DNA from: Acidobacteriota bacterium
GTDB lineage: Bacteria > Actinomycetota > Acidimicrobiia > ATN3
Direction: 5' to 3'
DNA: 37,971 nucleotides
NCBI GenBank assembly: GCA_003577105.1
Contig: QEUQ01000019.1
Coordinates: 1 to 37,971 of the forward strand
The translations under genes and the position numbers were made by a program. Positions 16,602 to 25,531 of the stretch are shown here, piece after piece. The notes under the pieces were generated by a model, which worked only from the letters and a program-made list of their open reading frames with translations, had not been told where the DNA came from and ran no database searches. Each line of letters begins with the position of its first letter. Positions within the stretch are counted from its first letter, which is position 1.

Positions 16602-17915
16602 CTAGCTACCGGCCTCGGCGGCTGCCTCGGCTGCCTTGAGCGACATCAGCCCCGTGATCACAACCGAGAGAATCCGCCGCTCGAGGACCTTTTCGATCCT
16701 AAATTCAAGGCCGCCAAAGGAGATCACCTCACCCTCCTCGGGGACTTGGCCGGCGATGTTGAGCACGAGTCCCCCGACGGTGTCCCACTCATCGCTCGGA
16801 AGATCGAGGCCAAGCTCCTCATTTAAGTCGTCAATAGAGAGACCGCCCCTCGCCCTGACGGCATCTTCGGAGAGGGTCACCAGGTACGGCTCCTCGACGT
16901 CGTATTCGTCCACGATTTCGCCGACTATTTCCTCAAGCAAGTCCTCGAGAGTCACGATGCCGGCAGTGCCCCCGTGCTCATCGACGACGATCGCCATGTG
17001 GTACTTCTGCTCCTGCATCTCGCGCAGCAGCTCCGCGACCTTCTTCTGCTCAGGTACGAAATGAGCCTTGCGCGCAATCTCCTCGGCGGCAACTGACTCG
17101 CCGTTTTCGTGAATCCTGCGAAGCACGTCCTTGGCGTAGATCAAACCGACAATTGAGTCGTTGTCTCCCTTATACACGGGGATGCGCGAGTAGCCCTCTT
17201 CGACGATGACGCGCATGACCTCCTCGAGGGTAGTTGCCGCATCGACGGCGATCATGTCGGGGCGGGGTGTCATGACCTCTCTGACAACCGTGTCACCGAA
17301 CTCAAATATCGAGTGAATCATCTTGCGCTCTTCGGCCTCGACCTCAGTTGCCGATGCGCTGTCAACCATCGTGCGAATCTCGCGCTCGGAGACGAATGCA
17401 CCCTCGGGGTATCCCTTGCCGGGCAGAATCACGTTTGAGATCGCAACTAATCCTCTAGCGATCGGATAGAGGAGCACCGTCAGCGCCGAGACCAACGGAG
17501 CCACCGCCATCGCGACCCGCTCGGGGTGCTGGATCGCAAAAGTCTTTGGCATCGACTCGGCAAAGATGAAGGTGACGATCGTCAAGATGATTGTCGCAAC
17601 CGTGATCATGAAGTTGCCGAATAGACGCTCCATGACGCTTGTGGTGATGGTCGCGGCTCCGAACTGCACAACGAGAGTCACCAAGAGAATCACGTTGAGA
17701 AAGCGGGCGGGCTGCTCGATAAGGCGAAGCACCCGCTTGGCTCCGGCGGCTCCCTCATCGGCCTTCGCCATCATGCGGATACTCGACACTCGAGTCAGCG
17801 AAGTTTCCGCAAGGCCGAGGAAGGCAGAGAAAGCTATTAGAAGCAGTACAGCAGCAAGTCCGAATGCATCGGTCGATGTGAAAGCTGCCGCGAGTAACGG
17901 AACTGCGGAGCTCAT
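16602..17915 (-). CDS. CNNM/CorC-type transporter with CBS pair
   Basis: The 437-aa protein has an N-terminal DUF21/CNNM domain with four hydrophobic segments (about residues 10-30, 65-85, 95-115, 130-155). A CBS pair follows ([19 protein letters not shown], about 215-275, and [20 protein letters not shown], about 280-340), with the hallmark [22 protein letters not shown]-terminal CorC_HlyC domain ends at about residue 425 ([26 protein letters not shown]). Members act in magnesium or other divalent-cation efflux, or are called hemolysin-like. The start ATG overlaps the ybeY stop (ATGA), so translation is coupled. This ybeY-corC-era arrangement is common in bacteria. Confidence 0.9.
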   Translation of the reverse strand: MSSAVPLLAAAFTSTDAFGLAAVLLLIAFSAFLGLAETSLTRVSSIRMMAKADEGAAGAKRVLRLIEQPARFLNVILLVTLVVQFGAATITTSVMERLFGNFMITVATIILTIVTFIFAESMPKTFAIQHPERVAMAVAPLVSALTVLLYPIARGLVAISNVILPGKGYPEGAFVSEREIRTMVDSASATEVEAEERKMIHSIFEFGDTVVREVMTPRPDMIAVDAATTLEEVMRVIVEEGYSRIPVYKGDNDSIVGLIYAKDVLRRIHENGESVAAEEIARKAHFVPEQKKVAELLREMQEQKYHMAIVVDEHGGTAGIVTLEDLLEEIVGEIVDEYDVEEPYLVTLSEDAVRARGGLSIDDLNEELGLDLPSDEWDTVGGLVLNIAGQVPEEGEVISFGGLEFRIEKVLERRILSVVITGLMSLKAAEAAAEAGS

Positions 17916-18406
17916 TTCGACTTAACCGCCCTCTCAAAACTTTCAAGAAGCTTGCGCTCCTTGGCCTGCATGGCCTTGGCTTCCTCGACGGTCGCGTGGT
18001 CATAGCCAAGGAGATGGAGGATCCCATGGACGAAGAGCAAGTCAACTTCGTCTTGGACCGGAGCTCCTCGCTCTTCGGCCTGCTTCTTGGCCACGGCCGG
18101 ACAGAGAACCACATCGCCCAAGAGCAGAGGCGGTTCTCCCGGATCACTCAACCGCCCCCCAGGGCCGGTCTCGCGAATCTCAGGCTCGAAGTCCTCATCC
18201 ATCGGGAAGGCAAGTACGTCAGTCGGATAGTCCCCGTTGAGAAACGACTTGTTCAGCTCGGTCATGGCGAACTCGTCAAGAAATATGACCGATAGGTCCG
18301 CGTCTTCATTCACCTTTTCTTGAGCCAGAACAGACCGGGCCAAGCGCACCAGCCGGTCGAGATCCATCTCGACCTCGTCTTGCTCATCTGCAACGAAGAT
18401 CTCCAT
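17912..18406 (-). CDS. ybeY: rRNA maturation endoribonuclease YbeY
   Basis: The 164-aa protein carries the zinc site HGILHLLGYDH (H127, H131, H137), the family hallmark, and the conserved LNKSFLNGDYPTDVLAFPMD segment. YbeY takes part in 16S rRNA 3' processing and ribosome quality control. The start ATG shares one base with the phoH stop (TAATG), and its stop overlaps the next gene's start, so three proteins are made from one tightly coupled message. An insert with GPGGRLSDPGEPP (about 81-93) lengthens the loop before the LLLGDVV strand. Confidence 0.95.
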   Translation of the reverse strand: MEIFVADEQDEVEMDLDRLVRLARSVLAQEKVNEDADLSVIFLDEFAMTELNKSFLNGDYPTDVLAFPMDEDFEPEIRETGPGGRLSDPGEPPLLLGDVVLCPAVAKKQAEERGAPVQDEVDLLFVHGILHLLGYDHATVEEAKAMQAKERKLLESFERAVKSK

Positions 18407-19404
18407 TACCGAGTCGCGCTCTTGTCCTGTGAGGCCTCGTAAATTGCATAGGCCTCGACGATGTCGCGCACGATTCGGTGCCGCACTACGTCACCGCCCC
18501 CGAGCCTGATGAAGTCGACGCCCTCAATCGTGCCGAGGATCGGCTCAAGTTCGACGAGACCCGACCGGTGGCCAGATGGCAAGTCGATCTGTGTAACGTC
18601 GCCGGTGATCACAGCCTTTGATCCAAATCCGATTCGCGTCAGGAACATCTTCATCTGTTCGGGCGAGGTGTTCTGCGCCTCATCCAAGATTATGAAGCTG
18701 TCGTTGAGCGTACGTCCTCTCATGAATGCAAGCGGCGCAATCTCGATGGTTCCCCTGTCTATCAAGCGCTGGGTCGCCTCGGCATCAAGCATGTCGTACA
18801 AGGCGTCGTAGAGCGGGCGGAGGTACGGGTCGATTTTCGCAATCAAATCGCCCGGCAGGAATCCAAGCTTCTCTCCGGCCTCGACCGCGGGGCGGGTGAG
18901 GATAATCCGCCGTACCTCGCCGGCCCGCAGCGCACTGACCGCCGATGCCACGGCCAGGTAGGTCTTGCCGGTTCCAGCCGGTCCAATGGCAAATGTGACG
19001 AGATTCTCTCGGATCGCGTCGACGTAGCCTTTCTGGCCTGCGCTCTTGGGCCTTACCTGTCTGCCGCCGGCTGCGAAGACCTGATCGGACATGACCTCAC
19101 GGGGCCCGAAACCGCCGGGCGTCTTGACCATTTCGATTGACCGATCGAGCTGATCGCGGTCGAGCGCCTGACCTTGCTGAACTACCTCGACCATCTCCTC
19201 GAAAAGCCGCGCGACCTTGCCTGCCTCGGTCTGATCGCCACGAATCGTGATCTCGTTTCCGCGAACGACCACGCTCGCGTCAAAGGCGTCTTCGATCAGG
19301 CGAAGGAATTCATCGTGACGCCCGAGTAGAGAGACCATCAGGTGGTTCCCGGGAACCAGCACCTTTACTTCTGAGGTTGGCGTCAAGCGGGTCGAGCTCC
19401 ACAC
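18406..19404 (-). CDS. phoH: PhoH-like ATPase
   Basis: Starting at GTG 19404 the protein has 332 residues. The PhoH domain has Walker A GPAGTGKTYLA, a TRPAVEAGEKLGFLPGDL motif, Walker B FIILDEAQNTS and sensor VITGDVTQIDLP. An N-terminal KH-like region (VVVRGNEITIRGD) precedes it, as in the PhoL/YbeZ type that works with YbeY on RNA. The frame is open further upstream to 19488, but that would overlap the HIT gene and a clean -10 (19429-19434), so I took a start after both. TTG 19386, with GGAG ten bases upstream, is a fair alternative. Confidence 0.93.
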   Translation of the reverse strand: MWSSTRLTPTSEVKVLVPGNHLMVSLLGRHDEFLRLIEDAFDASVVVRGNEITIRGDQTEAGKVARLFEEMVEVVQQGQALDRDQLDRSIEMVKTPGGFGPREVMSDQVFAAGGRQVRPKSAGQKGYVDAIRENLVTFAIGPAGTGKTYLAVASAVSALRAGEVRRIILTRPAVEAGEKLGFLPGDLIAKIDPYLRPLYDALYDMLDAEATQRLIDRGTIEIAPLAFMRGRTLNDSFIILDEAQNTSPEQMKMFLTRIGFGSKAVITGDVTQIDLPSGHRSGLVELEPILGTIEGVDFIRLGGGDVVRHRIVRDIVEAYAIYEASQDKSATR

Positions 19405-19428
19405 GGGGCTGCAATTGATGAAGGCCGC

Positions 19429-19434
19429 ATTATA
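19429..19434 (-). promoter_or_regulatory. -10 box before phoH
   Basis: A perfect TATAAT on the minus strand lies 24 bp before the chosen phoH start, between the HIT stop and phoH. The best -35 at a 17-bp spacing is GTAACT, which is weak. It could give the phoH-ybeY-corC-era operon its own promoter. Confidence 0.5.
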
Positions 19435-19453
19435 TCGGGATGCGCAATGCCAG

Positions 19454-19795
19454 TTACCCGGGAGGCCACCCCATTGGACGCCCACCAATCAGGTGGAAAT
19501 GCAGGTGGAATACGGTCTGTCCGGCCTCCCGCCCAATGTTGGTTATCAACCTGTAGCCGGTCTGAGCGATGCCCTCTGCTGACGCGATTTCCGCGGCTGC
19601 CTTGAAGATCGCAACCAGATCACCCGCGTGCCTGTCTTCGAGCTCAGCGGCCGACGCCACGTGATCCTTCGGGATCACCAAAATGTGAGTCGGTGCCTGA
19701 GGGTTGATGTCGCGAAACGCCAAGACAGCATCGTCTTCAAAGACCGTTTCGGAAGGTACCTCACCAGCAACTATCTTGCAGAAAAGGCAGTCCAT
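19454..19795 (-). CDS. HIT-family nucleotide hydrolase/transferase
   Basis: This 113-aa protein starts at ATG 19795 (MDCLFCKIVAGEVPSE), the usual HIT N-terminus, with GAGGAG seven bases upstream. The longer frame adds only an unconserved acidic leader. It has the CxxC pair (C3, C6), DINPQAPTHILVIPK, and the catalytic HLHFHLIGGRPMGW with the His triad. Family members hydrolyse purine nucleotide phosphoramidates or dinucleotides. It follows lipoprotein B by 23 bp and probably shares its message. Confidence 0.93.
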   Translation of the reverse strand: MDCLFCKIVAGEVPSETVFEDDAVLAFRDINPQAPTHILVIPKDHVASAAELEDRHAGDLVAIFKAAAEIASAEGIAQTGYRLITNIGREAGQTVFHLHFHLIGGRPMGWPPG

Positions 19796-19818
19796 GCCCA
19801 ACTCCTCGTCTGACTCCT

Positions 19819-20682
19819 CTAGCCCAACGGTACCCACGAGACCCGAGGCGCGTCAGGATTCGCAAATTGGATGAGCGCAAGCAGGGACTCCGACGTCGAG
19901 CGGTCGGTGGCCGCGCCAGTCAGGTTCCAGGACCCCTCCGGAGCTTGAATCGATTCGATCTTCGAAATCCAAGCTGGATCGACGCTCGAGCGCTGACCTC
20001 TGTATAGCAGCGTCGCGACTGCCTCGACGTAGCCGACATCGGTGGCGTCGTGGGAGCGAACATAGTCGAGCATCTTCTCCTTCAGGCGGTCGTCTATGGC
20101 CTTGAGATCGAAATTGTCCAGGCACCCCTGATCGGCAGCCCATCCGATTGCCCGGGCGCCAATAGCCGCTCCCCGGTCCCAGGCCAGAGCCTGCTCATCC
20201 ACACTCTTTATGAAGTCAGATGTGAGGGGGACTTCGCTGCAATGCAGAGCGCGAACCAGATTCCATGCGGTGGGTGCTGCGGCGAAGACGGGTGGAGGGG
20301 CGGCCGGATCAAACGAGTACCGCGCCGTCGGGTCGAGGAGCCTGAGGAACGGGTACAAGGTCTCCTTGTACTCAGGCTCGCGCGACTTCACAGCTAGGCG
20401 GTCCATCGCCCCCTGCGCCCACTCAGCTCCGAACCGTCTCCGTAGGTACACAAGCGGATAGATCGCATCGCTTCCGAGAATCGCCTCGTTGGATACGAGG
20501 AATGCAGCCGCGCGGTCGATGGGCTTTTCGCCTTCAATGAAGGGCGCGCTCGCAACCTCCTCGGGGGTGCACCCCGATAGCGCCAAAGCTAGAGCCGTCC
20601 CTAGGGCAAATGCGGCTACCCATCTTCGCGATCTTGAAATCATGTCGTCCAAAGTACGTCTGAGTCGCCGGAGAGGTTGCAT
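19819..20682 (-). CDS. Lipoprotein B, paralogue of lipoprotein A, possible alpha-toroid fold
   Basis: Starting at ATG 20682, five bases after the permease stop, the protein has 287 residues; ATG 20643 would give a shorter, classical signal. The hydrophobic stretch VAAFALGTALALALSGC ends in a lipobox. The body matches lipoprotein A (21443-22261) in order: PIDRAAAFLVS against PISRATRYLAS; YLRRRFG against YLRRRYS; RLLDPTAR against RIFDPAAR; ALHCSEVPLTSDF against ALHCDRWPLPSGF; SVDPAWISKIESIQAPEGSW against SVRPEWIETLKRTQRADGSF; and a VSWVP end. The Q-x-x-(E/D)-G-S-(W/F) segment resembles a QW motif of prenyltransferase/terpene-cyclase toroids. Function unknown; probably anchored on the outer face of the membrane. 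Confidence 0.8.
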   Translation of the reverse strand: MQPLRRLRRTLDDMISRSRRWVAAFALGTALALALSGCTPEEVASAPFIEGEKPIDRAAAFLVSNEAILGSDAIYPLVYLRRRFGAEWAQGAMDRLAVKSREPEYKETLYPFLRLLDPTARYSFDPAAPPPVFAAAPTAWNLVRALHCSEVPLTSDFIKSVDEQALAWDRGAAIGARAIGWAADQGCLDNFDLKAIDDRLKEKMLDYVRSHDATDVGYVEAVATLLYRGQRSSVDPAWISKIESIQAPEGSWNLTGAATDRSTSESLLALIQFANPDAPRVSWVPLG

Positions 20683-20687
20683 CGAGC

Positions 20688-21446
20688 TCAACCCTTCCAG
20701 ACCAACAGGATTCCGCCAATCAGAAGCACTGCAAATACGCCAACTCTGAAGGCCGCGACACTGATGCGCTTGTGAATCCACTCCCCTGCGGCCAATCCGC
20801 CGGCGAGCGGGACAAGCAGAAGCGCACTTGCTCCCAGCGTTGATCTACTGAGATGTGAGGTGAGCGCGTAATTGATTGCCAGGCTCAAATTTGCAACAAA
20901 CCACAACGCAGCCAGAGTCGCTCTGAAGACGCCCTTTTCGCTCACGCGCCGGCTCACCACGTACACGACAATCGGCCCACCCGATCCGAATATGCCGTGT
21001 ATGAATCCTCCAAGGCTCAGCAGTCCCGCCTCGGCCGGGAAGATCAATGGCTTCCTCGACCTGGATCCCTGATCCTCAGGGGATCCATCGCGAATCGCGC
21101 CGACTAGCTCAATGACGGCAAGGAGAATCACGAATGCCCCGAAGGCCCGCTTGAGCCAAGTTTCGTTTTCGAGATTGAAGAGAGCGATGCCGACTGGCAG
21201 GCCTATTGCCATGAGTGGAATTACGCGCAATAGCAATAGGCGGCGGTCAATCTGGTTGAAATACCGGGTTGCCAAGTATGCCGAGAGCCCTAGGTTGGCC
21301 GGCACGAATATTGGCAGGACTGTGTCTATCGGCAAGAACAATGCGGCTGTCGTGACCATGAAGACTGTGGCACCGAAACCGACAGTTGCCTCGATTCCGA
21401 AGGCAACGAAGGCAATCGGTGCCATGATCCAAAGAGTTCGGCTCAT
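20688..21446 (-). CDS. TauE/SafE-family membrane permease
   Basis: The 252-aa protein starts at ATG 21446 (MSRTLWIMAPIAF), which overlaps the stop of lipoprotein A (ATGA), so translation is coupled. About eight hydrophobic helices are visible. TauE/SafE signatures are GIEATVGFGATVF in the first repeat and GGFIHGIFGSGGPIVVYV in the second, with an FRATLAALWFVANLSL segment. Members move small anions such as sulfite, sulfoacetate or thiosulfate, but the substrate cannot be told here. It is sandwiched between two paralogous lipoproteins, which suggests a joint function. Confidence 0.88.
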   Translation of the reverse strand: MSRTLWIMAPIAFVAFGIEATVGFGATVFMVTTAALFLPIDTVLPIFVPANLGLSAYLATRYFNQIDRRLLLLRVIPLMAIGLPVGIALFNLENETWLKRAFGAFVILLAVIELVGAIRDGSPEDQGSRSRKPLIFPAEAGLLSLGGFIHGIFGSGGPIVVYVVSRRVSEKGVFRATLAALWFVANLSLAINYALTSHLSRSTLGASALLLVPLAGGLAAGEWIHKRISVAAFRVGVFAVLLIGGILLVWKG

Positions 21447-22261
21447 CTCTTCGCCGGCGGTCCCGGATCGGGAATCCATGTGACCGCCGGATCGCCAATG
21501 CCCTCGGCACCGCATAGTGCCCAAAGCGCCAATGAGGTCGAGTGACGGGGCAGCAGCTCGGTGTTGTCAAAAGGAAAGCTTCCGTCGGCCCGCTGGGTGC
21601 GCTTGAGGGTCTCGATCCACTCAGGGCGGACCGACTCGCCGAATCCCCCGTAGTAGAGCATCGCGAGTGACTCGGCGAAGATGTCGCCGTTTACGTGTCT
21701 CTCAGCATTTTCGACCAAACCTGCTCGAAGAACCTCGGTCAGCTCAGACGAGCTCTCATAGCAACCTTGTTCCATCCCCCACTGACGTGCAACGACGGCG
21801 TGAGTGGTGAAGTAGCCGCCCTTGGCCACCTCGGCCCTCAGACTCGAGTCGAAACCTGATGGCAGCGGCCACCGATCGCAGTGAAGTGCAAGCAGCGGGA
21901 AGTAGGCGACTGAGCTCATCTTCGCTGAGTCGATACCTGCATTGGCTGGGGTGGCAAATTGCTCGAGGCGAGCAGCTGGATCGAAGATCCGGCCGTAGAG
22001 GAATAGCTGATTCGTCGGGTCGCGCGATAGATCGGCTCCGTGAGAGATCTGACCTCCCAGACCGCTTATTGAATACCGACGGCGAAGATAGTCGAGTATC
22101 AGCGAGACCGAGGGGTCATCATCGGGATTCGAACTTGCCAAGTACCTTGTTGCGCGGGAGATTGGATCGGCTCCCGTCGGAATGGGATCGGGTGGCGGCG
22201 GCGGATCACCGGGCTCACAGCCAGACATCAGCAACAGAACTGCAAAGGCCAAGAGCAGCAA
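21443..22261 (-). CDS. Lipoprotein A, paralogue of lipoprotein B
   Basis: A lipoprotein signal (LLLLAFAVLLLMSGC) is clear, with proline-rich EPGDPPPPPDPIP after the cysteine. The longer frame upstream reads through tRNA-Asn and even into rpoD's end, so it cannot be the true start. TTG 22261, three bases after the tRNA's encoded CCA, is the first usable codon, giving 272 residues; it lacks the usual basic n-region, so the start is uncertain. The body shares the motifs listed for lipoprotein B, including TQRADGSFPF (QW-like) and LLALHCDRWPLPSGF. Transcription may come through the tRNA, with RNase cleavage at its CCA leaving a nearly leaderless message. Confidence 0.75.
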   Translation of the reverse strand: MLLLAFAVLLLMSGCEPGDPPPPPDPIPTGADPISRATRYLASSNPDDDPSVSLILDYLRRRYSISGLGGQISHGADLSRDPTNQLFLYGRIFDPAARLEQFATPANAGIDSAKMSSVAYFPLLALHCDRWPLPSGFDSSLRAEVAKGGYFTTHAVVARQWGMEQGCYESSSELTEVLRAGLVENAERHVNGDIFAESLAMLYYGGFGESVRPEWIETLKRTQRADGSFPFDNTELLPRHSTSLALWALCGAEGIGDPAVTWIPDPGPPAKR

Positions 22262-22263
22262 TT

Positions 22264-22339
22264 TGGCTCCGGGGGCGAGACTCGAACTCGCGACCAAGCG
22301 CTTAACAGGCGCCCGCTCTGCCGACTGAGCTACCCCGGA
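22264..22339 (-). tRNA. tRNA-Asn (GTT)
   Basis: The 76-nt minus-strand cloverleaf has acceptor TCCGGGG (22339-22333) paired with CCCCGGA (22274-22268), discriminator G and encoded CCA (22266-22264). The D-arm AGCTCAGTCGGCAGAGC, the anticodon GTT (complement at 22304-22306) in loop CTGTTAA, and the T-arm GCGAGTTCGAGTCTCGC are all present. Confidence 0.97.
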
Positions 22340-22445
22340 ATGATCAGGCTTGAAGAGGGGGATCGTAGCACGCCCGCTTGAGCGCCTTTGATTGGATTGC
22401 CTGCACGACCTGCTTGAATACAAGAGATAGAGATGCTCTCGCGCT

Positions 22446-23612
22446 CTACTCGTCGAGGTAGTCGCGAAGTTTCTGGCTCCGGCTCGGGTGGCGCAGCTTG
22501 GCAAGGGTCTTGGCCTCGATTTGTCGAATGCGCTCACGTGTCACGTTGAATTCCCTCCCGACCTCTTCGAGAGTTCGCGGATTGCCGTCAGTGAGCCCAA
22601 ATCGCAGCGCGACGACCCGGCGCTCCCGCTCGGTCAAGTCCTGCATGACCTGCTGAACGTGCTCCTGTAACAAGACGATCGTTGTCTGATCCTGAGGCGA
22701 GACTGCGTCGATGTCCCGCACGAAATCACCGAGGGTCGACCCGTCGTCTTCGCCCACGGGGGACTCAAGACTGACCGGATCAAGGGAAAGTTGCTGGATC
22801 TCCGCCACACGTGTCTCGGTCATCTGCATCTCATGTGCGAGTTCGGCAAGGGTGGGCTCGCGACCGTTGTCCTGCACTAGTTGACGCTGGATCCTCATCA
22901 ACTTGTTGACAGTCTCGACCATGTGCACGGGGATACGAATTGTTCGGGCCTGGTCTGCGATTGCCCGGGTGATGGCCTGACGTATCCACCAAGTCGCGTA
23001 GGTTGAGAACTTGAAACCCTTGGTGTAGTCGAACTTTTCAACGGCTCGGATCAGCCCAAGGTTGCCCTCTTGGACCAGATCGAGCAGGTTCAATCCGCGC
23101 CCCGCATAGCGTTTGGCAATTGAGACGACGAGCCGAAGGTTTGCCTCAATCAAATGACGCTTGGCGGCCAGACCATCGGCAACTATCGCCACCAACTCGG
23201 CTTCGAGTTCAGGGGTCGGTTCGCCTGCGAGAGCCAAGCGGTCCTGGGCAAGCTCTCCGGCCTCCATGCGCTGAGCAAGCTCTACTTCTTGCTCGGCTGT
23301 CAGGAGTGGAACCCGCCCGATCTCCTTCAGATACTGACGAACCGGGTCAGCGTTGAACGCCTCTTCGCGTAGAGTTGGTGCCGGCTCTTCCTCGGGCTCG
23401 TCTCCCTCGGCCTCACTGACAACCTCAATCCCCTCGGCCTCAAGCGCGTTGCGAACGCTCTGGAGCTGTTCGGGGGTCAGCTCGTCTGAATACGCGTCGA
23501 GGATATCGGCATCCGTGACTTGTCCTTCCTCGCGGCCGCGAGCGAGCAACGATGCCCACTCCGTGGAAGCAACGAGACCATCGTGCGCCTCTGCTGCCTG
23601 CGATGCTGACAT
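22446..23612 (-). CDS. rpoD: Primary sigma factor (sigma-70, RpoD/SigA type)
   Basis: Starting at ATG 23612 ([12 protein letters not shown]), preceded by GGAAGGTCAGGTGG, the protein has 388 residues; ATG 23642 is in frame but has no ribosome binding site. Region 1.2 is [21 protein letters not shown], and region 2 includes [36 protein letters not shown] and [17 protein letters not shown]. Region 3 has [11 protein letters not shown], and region 4 has [15 protein letters not shown] and the helix-turn-helix [20 protein letters not shown]. These are hallmarks of an essential group 1 sigma factor. It follows dnaG in the same direction after about 100 bp, the classical dnaG-rpoD order. Confidence 0.96.
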   Translation of the reverse strand: MSASQAAEAHDGLVASTEWASLLARGREEGQVTDADILDAYSDELTPEQLQSVRNALEAEGIEVVSEAEGDEPEEEPAPTLREEAFNADPVRQYLKEIGRVPLLTAEQEVELAQRMEAGELAQDRLALAGEPTPELEAELVAIVADGLAAKRHLIEANLRLVVSIAKRYAGRGLNLLDLVQEGNLGLIRAVEKFDYTKGFKFSTYATWWIRQAITRAIADQARTIRIPVHMVETVNKLMRIQRQLVQDNGREPTLAELAHEMQMTETRVAEIQQLSLDPVSLESPVGEDDGSTLGDFVRDIDAVSPQDQTTIVLLQEHVQQVMQDLTERERRVVALRFGLTDGNPRTLEEVGREFNVTRERIRQIEAKTLAKLRHPSRSQKLRDYLDE

Positions 23613-23652
23613 TCCACCTGACCTTCCGATGGTGACGGCCATCTAGAGTCTA

Positions 23653-23658
23653 ATTATC
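23653..23658 (-). promoter_or_regulatory. Possible -10 of rpoD
   Basis: GATAAT on the minus strand lies 41 bp before the chosen rpoD start and 11 bp before the alternative ATG 23642. No good -35 is seen at the usual distance; a GC-rich imperfect palindrome occupies that spot. Confidence 0.3.
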
Positions 23659-23717
23659 TTGCGGCCCGCCGCGGGCGCGATCGCGTAATGCGCTGACAAA
23701 GCACAGCGAATTACCGC

Positions 23718-25514
23718 TCAAATCAAGGCCCTAAGCTTCCGCTGAATCTCCATATATTGCCGCTTGGCTTCGATCATGTCTTCGTCAGAAGTGTCGTCTG
23801 CCGTAACAAGACGTTCGAGTCTGGCAAGTTCTGCCCTAAGTACACGTTGCTCTGCACGCACAAGCGCATCGCGCTCTCGCTCATCATCGGAGTCGACGTC
23901 GTCTTCGAGCATCACATGCCCAATGACTACTCGAACCGGATCACTGTCTTCCAACGTACCTAGCAGACTTGCCGGATCCGGGCGTGTCGGTGTGGCCAAC
24001 ATCTCAAAGACCTTCTTTGCACCCTTGCCCCTGATGGCCTTCTCTCCTAGCGCGATCAATGCAGCTCTTGTCTCGTCACTACCGACGATGAGGCATCTAA
24101 GAATTTCCGCATCGAGTTGATCTAGACGCCTGATGATCTCGGAAGGCGTTAGCTTCGGCTCAGCTATTGAAGACTCCTTCTGCTGAGTTGTTGTACTCCG
24201 CCGACCTCCCTTCACTGCAGACTCGATCTCAGTTCTCACGGTCTCGACGTCAATGCCAGTCGCGTGCGCGATCTCCTGCGCGTACTCGTGACGGACCAAG
24301 TGGTCGGGGTGTAGCGCGACGCTCGCCGCCCCGGCTCGCAAGGCATCGGCCCGATAGTCGGGAACCGTAAGGTCGTAGCGGGCCATGTCGCTTCGGAGCT
24401 TGAAGCGCATCAGTGGCATCGCGTTTTCCAGCGCGTCGTGCAGCTGATCGGGGATCTGCCGTGAAGCGTCGGCCGGGTCGGTGCCAGGCGGCAGCTCAAC
24501 AACTCTGACATCGAAACCAAACTTGTACTGAAGCTCGAAACCTCGGCGGCTCGCAGCTTCGCCAGCCGCGTCGGCGTCAAATGCTAGAAGTACTTTCAAC
24601 CGCTGCCCGCTGCCCGCAGGGCCGAACCGGCGGAGCATTTCGAAATGCCCCTCGCCCATGGCGGTCCCACACGTCGCGACCGCGTTGGTGATTCCAATCT
24701 GATACATGCCTATGACGTCGGTATAGCCCTCGACAATGATCACGGACCGAGTAGCCACTATTTCCTTGCGGGCCCAGTTCAGTCCGTAGAGGGTCCGCGC
24801 CTTGTCATAGACGACACCAGTGGCGGAGTTCTTGTACTTGGGCTTGGCATCACCCATTGCGCGAGCGCCGAAGGCAATGGGCTTATCCGAGGGGTCAAAG
24901 ATCGGAAACATAATCCGCTCGCGGAACTGATCCGTGAGGCGGCCGCGGTCGTTTCTAAACGCCAGACCGGACCTGAGTAGCTCATCTTCGGTGAAGCCGG
25001 CCTTGCGGAGGTGAACGACCAATTGGTCCCACCCCGGCGGCGAAAACCCGAGCTTGAAGTGTTCTGCTTCAGCAGAACCAATGCCGCGTGACTTGAGATA
25101 GGCGCGTGCATCTGTAGCCTGAGTGAGGAGGCAATCGTGATAAAACGCGACCGCAGCCTCAATTGCCTGAATCAAGCGACCGCGCTTGTCCCGCCCCGAT
25201 GAGCCTCTTGCTCCCTCGTACTGAAGGGCGATGCCAGCACGAGAAGCCAGCCGCTCGACTGCTTCGGTGAACGTGAGCACCTGGGTGCGCTCAAGGAACT
25301 GGAATACGTTTCCGGCTTGGCCACACCCGAAGCAGTAATAAAGGCCCGTTGCTGAGTCCATCTTGAAGCTCGGCGACTTCTCTTGATGGAAAGGGCAGAG
25401 CGCCCACGCGATGTTCCGCTGCCGCTTTACGGTGAGCGTCTCCTCCGCCACCGCGACGATATCGGTAGCATCTCGAACCCTGTCGATGTCTTCTTGGCGA
25501 ATTCTCTGGCTCAC
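23718..25514 (-). CDS. dnaG: DNA primase DnaG
   Basis: The 598-aa protein begins at GTG 25514. The CHC2 zinc ribbon is intact (C40, H43, C61, C64 in CPFHQEKSPSF and YYCFGCGQAGNV). The RNA polymerase core with Toprim follows: FPIFDPSDKPIAFGARAM, VIIVEGYTDVIGMYQIG, GTAMGEGH, LLAFDADAAG. The C-terminal ~200 residues are helical (helicase-interacting domain), ending in MEIQRKLRALI. It makes RNA primers for replication. A TACAAT lies seven bases before the start codon, so a leaderless message is possible. dgt ends 17 bp upstream. Confidence 0.96.
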   Translation of the reverse strand: MSQRIRQEDIDRVRDATDIVAVAEETLTVKRQRNIAWALCPFHQEKSPSFKMDSATGLYYCFGCGQAGNVFQFLERTQVLTFTEAVERLASRAGIALQYEGARGSSGRDKRGRLIQAIEAAVAFYHDCLLTQATDARAYLKSRGIGSAEAEHFKLGFSPPGWDQLVVHLRKAGFTEDELLRSGLAFRNDRGRLTDQFRERIMFPIFDPSDKPIAFGARAMGDAKPKYKNSATGVVYDKARTLYGLNWARKEIVATRSVIIVEGYTDVIGMYQIGITNAVATCGTAMGEGHFEMLRRFGPAGSGQRLKVLLAFDADAAGEAASRRGFELQYKFGFDVRVVELPPGTDPADASRQIPDQLHDALENAMPLMRFKLRSDMARYDLTVPDYRADALRAGAASVALHPDHLVRHEYAQEIAHATGIDVETVRTEIESAVKGGRRSTTTQQKESSIAEPKLTPSEIIRRLDQLDAEILRCLIVGSDETRAALIALGEKAIRGKGAKKVFEMLATPTRPDPASLLGTLEDSDPVRVVIGHVMLEDDVDSDDERERDALVRAEQRVLRAELARLERLVTADDTSDEDMIEAKRQYMEIQRKLRALI

Positions 25515-25531
25515 GCTCGCATTGTAGGGAG

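Noticed and set aside
15716-16605. Long plus-strand frames opposite era.
   Set aside because: Era on the minus strand is unambiguous; these frames have no domain or ribosome binding site.
22262-22537. Longer N-terminus for lipoprotein A.
   Set aside because: It would translate through tRNA-Asn and overlap the end of rpoD.
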